From Clostridia bacterium (GTDB taxonomy: Bacteria; Bacillota; Clostridia; Christensenellales; Aristaeellaceae): DNA of 9,642 bases. The stretch is from positions 1-9,642 of the forward strand of contig CAAEUQ010000192.1 of assembly GCA_900759005.1 (NCBI GenBank). Direction: 5' to 3'. Below the pieces are notes generated by a model, which saw nothing but the letters and a program-made list of their open reading frames with translations, had not been told where the DNA came from and did no database searches. The translations under genes were made by a program, and so were the position numbers. Shown here in pieces: positions 1-5,600 of the stretch (the first letter of the stretch is position 1; every line of letters begins with the position of its first letter).

Positions 1-855
1 AAGAATTTCTCGGCGATGTTTACGCAGATCCCGTTTATCGCAATCGTGGCGCTGGGCGCGTCGTTCGTGCTGATGACGGGCAACGTCGACATTTCTACCG
101 GACGCGTGGCGGGCTTTGCGGGCATTATCATGTCGGTATTGTGCGTGGACGCGGGCTGGAGCGCGCCGGCGGCAATCGCGGTCGCGCTTGCGAGCGCCTG
201 TCTGATCGGTCTGTTCAACGGATTCCTCGTCGTGCATATGGGCGTTCCGGATTTCGTGGCGACGATGAGTACACTGTACATGGTCGGCGGCGCGCGGTAT
301 CTGTTCATCAAGGGCTATCAGCTTTCGCTGAATACGTTGGAGGGCTTTACGCTTACGGACGCGTTCGATCAGCGCTATCTTGGAATGCCGCTGCATTTCT
401 GGATCATGCTCGTGCTGTTCGTGATCGTGTTCATCGTGATCAAGAAAACGCTCTGGGGGCGCAGACTGCTCGCGTGCGGCGATAATCGCGAGGTCGCGAT
501 GCTGGCGGGCATCAATGTAAAGAGAATGCGCATGACAGCGTATGTACTCAGCGCGTTTTTCGCGGCGATCGGCGGCATTCTCCTTACGTTGGACGTGGGC
601 ATCGGGCTTCCGGAAACCGGCGACGGCTGGGAATTCCGCGCGATTGCGGGCTGCGTGGTCGGCGGTGTGTCGCTCTCGGGCGGCAAGGGCTCGCCGCTCG
701 GCATCCTGATCGGCGTAACGCTGGTGTTCGTGGCGGAAAACGCGATCATCTTCCTCGGAATGCCGAGCACGATGCGCGTGGCGATTCAGGGCGCGTTGAT
801 GGCGGGCGCGGTGCTGTTTGATATTTTCCGGCAGAGCCGGAAGGTTCCTGCGTAA
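1..855 (+). CDS. Sugar ABC transporter permease, RbsC type (5' partial)
   Basis: Membrane-spanning subunit of a ribose/galactose/xylose-type sugar importer (BPD_transp_2 family). The frame is open to base 1, so the true start lies upstream. About 284 residues are visible against roughly 320 in RbsC, so only the N-terminal segment is missing. The Met codon at 16 is internal (a hydrophobic helix begins there) and has no ribosome binding site in view. Numbering from that Met, hydrophobic helices appear near residues 5-22, 33-46, 50-73, 128-143, 174-192, 206-220, 228-248 and 252-270. The cytoplasmic loop GINVKRMRMTAYVLSA (165-180) and the SLSGGKGSPLG stretch (219-229) are typical of the family. 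The partner ATPase and the binding protein are not in the window and are probably just upstream. Substrate cannot be read from the sequence; ribose should not be assumed. It sits 36 bases before the first dehydrogenase, in the same operon. Confidence 0.93.
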   Translation, partial: KNFSAMFTQIPFIAIVALGASFVLMTGNVDISTGRVAGFAGIIMSVLCVDAGWSAPAAIAVALASACLIGLFNGFLVVHMGVPDFVATMSTLYMVGGARYLFIKGYQLSLNTLEGFTLTDAFDQRYLGMPLHFWIMLVLFVIVFIVIKKTLWGRRLLACGDNREVAMLAGINVKRMRMTAYVLSAFFAAIGGILLTLDVGIGLPETGDGWEFRAIAGCVVGGVSLSGGKGSPLGILIGVTLVFVAENAIIFLGMPSTMRVAIQGALMAGAVLFDIFRQSRKVPA

Positions 856-876
856 ATTTGCTTCGGATATTTGCAA

Positions 877-884
877 AAAAGGAG
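877..884 (+). promoter_or_regulatory. Ribosome binding site of first SDR
   Basis: AAAAGGAG ends 7 bases before the ATG at 892. It fixes that ATG as the start and rules out the in-frame TTG at 871, which lies upstream of the site. Confidence 0.85.
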
Positions 885-891
885 TATCGGT

Positions 892-1680
892 ATGAAAGTG
901 GATCTGAACGGAAGGGTTGCGATCGTTACCGGCGGCGGCGGCGCGATCGGCAGCGCGATGTGTGAGCAGCTGGCGGCGAATGGCGCGAAGGTCGTCGTTG
1001 CGGGCAGAACCCTGCGCACGCTGGAGGCGACGGTAAACGCCGTTCGCGAGGCGGGCGGCGAAGCGACTGCGGTGACGGCGGACGTTTCCAATAAGGAAAG
1101 CGCGGAAAATCTAATCCGCGAAGCCGTTCGCATTTACGGAAAAATCGACTGCATGATCAACAATGCCGGCATCAACGGCGGTCCTGACGATCGCAAGCGC
1201 GTGTACGAATACAGCGACGAATTGTGGGATCGCATCGTGTCGGTCGATCTGAACGGCGTGTATTATTGTTCGAAATATGCCATTCGGCAAATGATTCGGC
1301 AGGGCAGGGGCGGATCGATCATCAATGTCGGTTCCATCGTCGGGCTGACGCCGCTGAGACTTCAGTGCGCGTTTACGGCGGCGAAGGCGGGTGTATTCAA
1401 TCTTACAAAGACGATGGCGCTGGAATGCGCGCCGCACGGCATTCGCGTAAACGGCATCGCGCCCGGCTCAATCATGTTTGAGGGCACGCGTAAACTGTTT
1501 TATGCCGATCCGGTGAAAGCCGAGGGCATCATGTCCCACATTCCGCAGCATCAGCCCGGCGAGCCGAACGATATTGCGTGGGCGACGTGCTTCCTGGCGA
1601 GCGACGAGGCGAAATACATGACCGGTTCGGTCATGACGATCGACGGCGGCTGGATCTGCGGCTATAACCGCGAGCTTTGA
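892..1680 (+). CDS. SDR-family oxidoreductase-like protein lacking the catalytic Tyr (copy 1)
   Basis: A 262-residue classical short-chain dehydrogenase by fold and length. Start chosen at ATG 892 from the ribosome binding site. The nucleotide motif is TGGGGAIG (13-20), with Ala in place of the middle Gly of TGxxxGxG. Arg39 after strand 2 (VVVAGRT) suggests NADP(H). Asp64 and the NNAG motif (90-93) are present. Ser148 (GSIVG) and Lys165 are kept, but the Tyr expected 13 residues after Ser148 is Phe161 (codon TTT at 1372), and the tetrad Asn is Asp119 (GAT at 1246). The C-terminal DGGW (251-254) is normal. Classical SDRs with Tyr changed to Phe usually lose oxidoreductase activity, so this may use an altered mechanism, be an epimerase-like or cofactor-binding subunit, or belong to a divergent subfamily. 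The next gene is a gap-free paralog with the same change. I cannot name the substrate; a sugar or polyol is likely from context. Confidence 0.92.
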   Translation: MKVDLNGRVAIVTGGGGAIGSAMCEQLAANGAKVVVAGRTLRTLEATVNAVREAGGEATAVTADVSNKESAENLIREAVRIYGKIDCMINNAGINGGPDDRKRVYEYSDELWDRIVSVDLNGVYYCSKYAIRQMIRQGRGGSIINVGSIVGLTPLRLQCAFTAAKAGVFNLTKTMALECAPHGIRVNGIAPGSIMFEGTRKLFYADPVKAEGIMSHIPQHQPGEPNDIAWATCFLASDEAKYMTGSVMTIDGGWICGYNREL

Positions 1681-1690
1681 ATGGAAAAGC

Positions 1691-1698
1691 GAGGAAAG
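1691..1698 (+). promoter_or_regulatory. Ribosome binding site of second SDR
   Basis: GAGGAAAG, with GAGG ending 9 bases before the ATG at 1704. It supports that start over the in-frame TTG at 1677, which would overlap the previous stop codon. Confidence 0.75.
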
Positions 1699-1703
1699 CG
1701 AAC

Positions 1704-2492
1704 ATGAAATATGAATTGAACGGAAAGGTCGCGATTGTGATTGGCGGCGGCGGAAGCACCGGCAGCGCGGCGTGCAGAATGCTGGCGGCGAACGGCGCGA
1801 AGGTCGTCGTCGCGGGCAGAACGCCGGAAACACTGAATGCGGTCGTAAAAGAAATTACGGCGCAGGGCGGAACGGCGATTGCAGTGACGGCGGACGTAAC
1901 GAATGTAGAAAGCATGAACGCGCTGGTGGATGCGGCGGTTCGGACGTTTGGGCGCGTGGATGCGATGGTCAACTGCGCGGGCGTGCGCGGACGATTGGAA
2001 AAGCGCAATCCACTCAAGGATTACGAGGACGATCTCTGGGAAACGGTAATCGCCACGGAGATGACCGGCGCGTACCATGCGATCAAGGCGGCTGTGCGGC
2101 AAATGGTGAAGCAGGGAACGGGCGGCAGTCTGATCACCGTCGGCTCCGCGACCGGCATTGTGCCGATCAAGCTCCAGTGCGCGTTCAGTGCGGCAAAAGC
2201 GGGCGTATTCAATTTCACCAAAGCTGTGGCGATGGAGATGGGCCCGGAAAAGATTCGCTGCAATACAATCGCTTCCGGCGAAACCATGAACGACGAACTG
2301 AAGACGCTGATCGACGCGCAGCCGGAAAGCGCGCAGACGATCATCTCGCATACGCCGTCGGGCGTGCTTGTGGGAACGGACGAGCTGGCTTCGTTGATCT
2401 GCTTCCTGGTAAGCGACGCCGCCGCGAGCATTACCGGCGCAATCCTTCCCGTGGACGGCGCATGGACGAGCGGCTATACGCGCGATTTCTAA
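1704..2492 (+). CDS. SDR-family oxidoreductase-like protein lacking the catalytic Tyr (copy 2)
   Basis: Exactly 262 residues, like its upstream neighbour, and alignable to it end to end without a gap; my hand count gives about 129 identical positions, near 49 percent. It is an old tandem duplication. It keeps Arg39 (AGRT, NADP-type), Asp64, NCAG (90-93), Ser148 and Lys165. It has Phe161 instead of catalytic Tyr (TTC at 2184) and Glu119 instead of the tetrad Asn (GAG at 2058). It is more divergent than copy 1 at the cofactor site: the Thr of TGxxxGxG is Ile13, the middle Gly is Ser18, and the usual Pro-Gly after strand 6 is Ser-Gly (191-192). The reading frame is intact and codon use matches its neighbours, so it is not a pseudogene. 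SDRs are usually dimers or tetramers, so the pair may form a mixed oligomer (inference). The start is set by GAGG at 1691. Substrate unknown. Confidence 0.92.
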   Translation: MKYELNGKVAIVIGGGGSTGSAACRMLAANGAKVVVAGRTPETLNAVVKEITAQGGTAIAVTADVTNVESMNALVDAAVRTFGRVDAMVNCAGVRGRLEKRNPLKDYEDDLWETVIATEMTGAYHAIKAAVRQMVKQGTGGSLITVGSATGIVPIKLQCAFSAAKAGVFNFTKAVAMEMGPEKIRCNTIASGETMNDELKTLIDAQPESAQTIISHTPSGVLVGTDELASLICFLVSDAAASITGAILPVDGAWTSGYTRDF

Positions 2493-2516
2493 TTTGCACG
2501 TTCGGACAGAAATATT

Positions 2517-2523
2517 GGGGAGG
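2517..2523 (+). promoter_or_regulatory. Ribosome binding site of zinc dehydrogenase
   Basis: GGGGAGG ends 6 bases before the ATG at 2530 and selects it over the in-frame TTG at 2494. Confidence 0.85.
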
Positions 2524-2529
2524 AAAAAG

Positions 2530-3573
2530 ATGAAAGTATTGCTGGCTTACGCTCCGGGCGAGCTTCGCGTGGTCGAAATGGACAAGCCGAAGCCGGGTCC
2601 GCGCGATATCCTGTGCAAGGTGGAACACTGCGGCGTCTGCGCGACGGACGTTGCGATCATAAAGGGCATTCTCAATCTCGGCGACGGAAACGATCCGATT
2701 TACCCCGTGCGCATCGGGCACGAATGGTCGGGTCGCGTGGTCGAGGTGGGCGAGCAGACGTGGCGCATGAAGATCGGCGACGGCGTGATTTCCGATACCG
2801 GCTATTTCTGCGGCGAATGCGATATGTGCAAGCGCGGACAGTATCAATCCTGCCGCAACGGGCGGTCGCTGGGCACGATCGGTCACTGCTGGCCGGGCGG
2901 ATTTGCCGAATACATCCTGATTCCCGAGCGCATGGCGTATAAGGTGCCCGAAAACGTACCGCTGGAGGAAGCGGCGCTGATCGAGCCGGCAAGCATCGGC
3001 TATTACGGGCTCGAACGCGCGGGCTTTGATCCGCATACGAATTTGCTGATTCTCGGAACCGGTCCAATTTCGCTGGGCGGCATGGCGTGCGCGAAGGCGA
3101 TGGGCATTGGCAAAACCATCGTCGCGGGCAGAAAGGACGCCAAACTCGAGGTAGCGAAAAAGCTGGGCGCGGACATTACCGTGAATATGACGCGCGAAAA
3201 TCTGTTGGACATCGTCATGCGCGAAACCGACGGGCGGGGCATGGACATCGTAATGGATTCCACCGGCGCGCCGGAATTGCTGAACGACGCGATGTTCATG
3301 CTGCGCGGCAGCGGTTCGCTGGTCATTCCGGCGTTCTATGAGCAGGTCTTAAACGGCGTGAAGCTCGATCGCCTGATCGTGAAGAACTGCACGCTGATCG
3401 GCGCGGCAGGCACGCCGAATATGGCGGACAAGATGCTGGCGATGATGCAAACCGGCAGGCTGAATCTGCTGCCGATGATGACCGACCGCTTCCCGTTTGC
3501 CGAGGTGAAGGAGGCGTTTGGCGCAGTGACCGCGCGCAACGAAAGCCGCGTAAAAGTGATGGTGGATTTTTAA
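2530..3573 (+). CDS. Zinc-dependent medium-chain alcohol/polyol dehydrogenase
   Basis: A 347-residue MDR-family enzyme of the sorbitol/threonine dehydrogenase type, oxidising a secondary alcohol to a ketone (or the reverse) with NAD(P). Catalytic zinc ligands are readable: Cys37 (CGVCATD), His64 in GHEWSG, and Glu152 in IEPAS, the acidic third ligand typical of polyol dehydrogenases. The structural zinc site is complete: Cys94, Cys97, Cys100 and Cys108. The Rossmann motif is GTGPIS (176-181), with Ser in place of the last Gly. After the second strand the sequence is VAGRKD (198-203) with no Asp at the usual NAD-selecting position and an Arg instead, suggesting NADP(H). The same AGR signature occurs in both upstream SDRs. 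The start is fixed by GGGGAGG at 2517. The gene ends directly against the next start. Likely acts on a sugar or polyol in this pathway; exact substrate not deducible. Confidence 0.95.
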   Translation: MKVLLAYAPGELRVVEMDKPKPGPRDILCKVEHCGVCATDVAIIKGILNLGDGNDPIYPVRIGHEWSGRVVEVGEQTWRMKIGDGVISDTGYFCGECDMCKRGQYQSCRNGRSLGTIGHCWPGGFAEYILIPERMAYKVPENVPLEEAALIEPASIGYYGLERAGFDPHTNLLILGTGPISLGGMACAKAMGIGKTIVAGRKDAKLEVAKKLGADITVNMTRENLLDIVMRETDGRGMDIVMDSTGAPELLNDAMFMLRGSGSLVIPAFYEQVLNGVKLDRLIVKNCTLIGAAGTPNMADKMLAMMQTGRLNLLPMMTDRFPFAEVKEAFGAVTARNESRVKVMVDF

Positions 3574-4656
3574 ATGATGAATTGGAAACCGGATCCGGCG
3601 CGCGAGGCGTGCGTTCGCCGGTATGGCAATATGCGTCAGCTGTGCGGGCTGAAGAGATATGTGTTCAGCGATGGAAAGGCCGCAGGCGTGGAAGCTGTGG
3701 ACGTGGAAACCGGCGGCGGACTGAGCTTTACAGTGCTGCCCGGACGCGGCATGGATATTTCCGCGCTCAAATACCGCGGGATTCCGATTTCGTATCTTTC
3801 GAAAGCAGGCGTGACCGCGCCGGGATACCATGATCCGCGCGAAAATCAATGGCTGAAGAGCTTCTTTGCCGGAATGCTCACCACGTGCGGCCTGACCAAC
3901 GCGGGCCCGTCCTGTCGGGATGATATTGGAATGCTCGAGGATGTGCCGTTTGGACTGCACGGCGATATTTCGAATACCGCCGCAGACAACCTCTGCACGC
4001 GCGAGGAATGGGTGGACGGCGAATACCGGCTGCACGTTTCCGGACGCATGGAGGAGGGACGCTTACATGGCGAGCACATTCAGCTGCGGCGTACGATCGA
4101 GACGAAGCTCGGCGCGGCAAGCCTGAAAATCACGGATGAATTCAGCAATCAGGGCGAGCTCGATCAGGCGCTGATGTTCTTCTATCATATCAATATCGGG
4201 CATCCGGTACTCGGCGAAGGCGCGCGATTCGCCGCGCCCAGCAAGCGAATTTGGGCGGAATCGGCGCACGCGAAGGCGGCGATTGGCGAATATGATCGCT
4301 GTACGCTTCCGCAGAAGGGCTATATCGAGCAGCAGTTTTTCCATGAAATGGGCGCGGATGCGGACGGCAACACGATCATCGCACTGATCAACGATGCGCT
4401 CCAGCTGGCGGTGTGGCTGAAATACAATGTGCGCGAGCTAACGTGCATTGCGGAATGGAAGGTGCTGCGCGACGCGGAATACGTGCTGGCGTTCGAGCCG
4501 GGCAATTGCCATCCGATCGGGCGCGAGAAACAGCGCGAGCTGGGGCATGAAATGCTCAAATCGATGGAAACGAGGCGCGCGCATCTGGAAATTGGAATTT
4601 GCGACGGCGCGGACGAAATTGCCGCGCTGGAGCGCGAAATCGCCGCAAGGAGGTAA
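3574..4656 (+). CDS. DUF4432 family, aldose 1-epimerase-like protein
   Basis: A 360-residue protein of the galactose-mutarotase-like fold, assigned to the DUF4432 group from the order of its motifs: PGRGMDIS (56-63), TTCGLTNAG (103-111), FGLHGDISN (126-134), FYHINIGHP (203-211) and FEPGNCHP (307-314). His129, His205 and Glu308 are candidates for the His/Glu pair that opens and closes the sugar ring in mutarotases; this is my mapping, not proven. The probable role is interconversion of anomers of the free sugar, or binding of a sugar. The start ATG at 3574 touches the TAA of the dehydrogenase (TAAATGATGA), and a second ATG follows at 3577, so either Met could be used. Only a weak GGTGG (3561-3565) precedes it, so translation is probably coupled to the upstream gene. 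There is no signal peptide, so it is cytoplasmic. Proteins of this fold accompany sugar kinases in several catabolic operons. Confidence 0.88.
   Translation: MMNWKPDPAREACVRRYGNMRQLCGLKRYVFSDGKAAGVEAVDVETGGGLSFTVLPGRGMDISALKYRGIPISYLSKAGVTAPGYHDPRENQWLKSFFAGMLTTCGLTNAGPSCRDDIGMLEDVPFGLHGDISNTAADNLCTREEWVDGEYRLHVSGRMEEGRLHGEHIQLRRTIETKLGAASLKITDEFSNQGELDQALMFFYHINIGHPVLGEGARFAAPSKRIWAESAHAKAAIGEYDRCTLPQKGYIEQQFFHEMGADADGNTIIALINDALQLAVWLKYNVRELTCIAEWKVLRDAEYVLAFEPGNCHPIGREKQRELGHEMLKSMETRRAHLEIGICDGADEIAALEREIAARR
4647..4654 (+). promoter_or_regulatory. Ribosome binding site overlapping the upstream stop
   Basis: AAGGAGGT, a full match to the anti-Shine-Dalgarno core, sits inside the last codons of the DUF4432 gene and ends on the first base of its TAA. 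Spacing to the ATG at 4663 is 8 bases. It is among the best sites in the window and fixes the kinase start. Confidence 0.9.
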
Positions 4657-4662
4657 AGGCAA

Positions 4663-5595
4663 ATGGGCAAACCGATCGTTGTATTTGGAAGCTTCGTCGT
4701 GGATTTAACGGGGCGCTGCAAGGGGCTTCCCGTTCCGGGACAAACGCTGATGGGCAGCTCGTTTAAGATGGGCGCGGGCGGAAAAGGCTCGAATCAGGCG
4801 GTCGCCGCGCATCGCGCGGGCGCGAACGTGACGCTGGTGACGAAAATCGGCAAAGACGTATTTGGCAATGTCGCGATGGATTTTTATAAAGGCGAGGGCA
4901 TGAACACGGAGCATATCCTGTTCGACGACGAAAGGGAAACCGGCATCGCGCTGATCATGGTCGACGAGGTGAGCGCGCAGAACGAGATTCTGGTCGTGTC
5001 CGGCGCGTGCGGAAATATCACGCCCGAGGACGTGGAGAGCTGCCGTGCGCTGATTGAAAACGCGTCGATCCTGCTGGTGCAGCTGGAGGTAAATTTCGAT
5101 GCGCTGTATCGCGCGATCGATATTGCACACGCGGCGGGCGTTCGAATCGTATTGAATCCCGCACCGGCGGCTGAAATCCCGCCGGAGGTGCTGAAAAAGA
5201 TCGATATTGTAACGCCGAATGAAACCGAGGCGCAGGTGCTGACCGGTATCGAGGTCAAAACGCAGCAGGATGCGGAGCGCGCGGCGAAGGTGTTCATGGA
5301 TAAGGGCGTAAAGAACGTCGTGATCACGATGGGCGCGCTGGGCGCATTTGCGACCGACGGCAAAAAGAGCGAGCTGCTGCCGCGGCTGAAGGTGGATGCA
5401 ATCGATACCACCGGCGCAGGAGACGCGTTCAACGGCGGTTTTGTAATGGCATTGAGCGAGGGACGCGATTTGTTTGAAGCGCTGCGCTATGGCAATGCGA
5501 CCGGCGCGCTGTCGGTAACGAAAAAGGGAACCGCGCCGTCGATGCCTTCGCGCGGGGAGATCGACCGAATGGTGGAGGAAAATTATCATATTTGA
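4663..5595 (+). CDS. PfkB-family carbohydrate kinase, ribokinase-like
   Basis: A 310-residue cytoplasmic ATP-dependent sugar kinase, the same size as E. coli RbsK (309). PfkB signature 1 is GGKGSNQAVA (39-48). Signature 2 is DTTGAGDAFNGG (248-259), with catalytic base Asp254 (GAC at 5422) and anion hole GAGD. NPAPA (165-169) and TPNETEA (184-190) are nearly as in ribokinase, and Glu142 in QLE is kept. The substrate-binding stretch differs: ribokinase has GSINAD, here it is GSFVVD (9-14), so the ribose-contacting Asn is Val12 while Asp14 stays. That argues for a sugar other than ribose, for example a deoxy- or keto-sugar (inference). Alternatives are deoxyribokinase, fructokinase or a 2-keto-3-deoxy sugar kinase, but overall resemblance is to ribokinase. 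Start from the strong site at 4647. The stop TGA at 5593 is 5 bases before the GH36 start. Confidence 0.95.
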   Translation: MGKPIVVFGSFVVDLTGRCKGLPVPGQTLMGSSFKMGAGGKGSNQAVAAHRAGANVTLVTKIGKDVFGNVAMDFYKGEGMNTEHILFDDERETGIALIMVDEVSAQNEILVVSGACGNITPEDVESCRALIENASILLVQLEVNFDALYRAIDIAHAAGVRIVLNPAPAAEIPPEVLKKIDIVTPNETEAQVLTGIEVKTQQDAERAAKVFMDKGVKNVVITMGALGAFATDGKKSELLPRLKVDAIDTTGAGDAFNGGFVMALSEGRDLFEALRYGNATGALSVTKKGTAPSMPSRGEIDRMVEENYHI

Positions 5596-5600
5596 AAGCT

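Noticed and set aside
857..877. Short inverted repeat TTTGC...GCAAA between the permease and the first SDR, considered as a terminator or attenuator
   Set aside because: Only a 5-base-pair, AT-rich stem with an 11-base loop, no following T run, and it abuts the ribosome binding site. Too weak to call.
871..891. In-frame upstream starts for several genes (TTG 871, TTG 1677, TTG 2494, GTG 8495)
   Set aside because: The first three lie upstream of good ribosome binding sites that point to the later ATG, and the added residues do not belong to the family N-termini. GTG 8495 would overlap the cupin gene by 64 bases.
892..2492. The two SDR genes as decaying pseudogenes because catalytic residues are missing
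   Set aside because: Both frames are intact and full length, have good ribosome binding sites, keep the nucleotide fold and Ser/Lys, and share the same substitution, which points to conserved function rather than decay.
4705..5589. Long antisense open frame (about 294 codons) covering almost the whole first kinase gene
   Set aside because: The protein is Arg/His-rich with no recognisable motif, and the sense strand has full PfkB signatures. Such frames arise from the GC-rich codon bias, which leaves few reverse-strand stops. The second kinase (8528-9478) and the second SDR (1662-2351) show the same artefact.
4663..5595. Naming this gene rbsK, and the operon a ribose operon with rbsC and deoC
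   Set aside because: The ribose-contacting Asn is missing in both kinases, the aldolase signature is changed, and GH36, DUF4432, SDR and zinc dehydrogenase genes have no place in ribose uptake.
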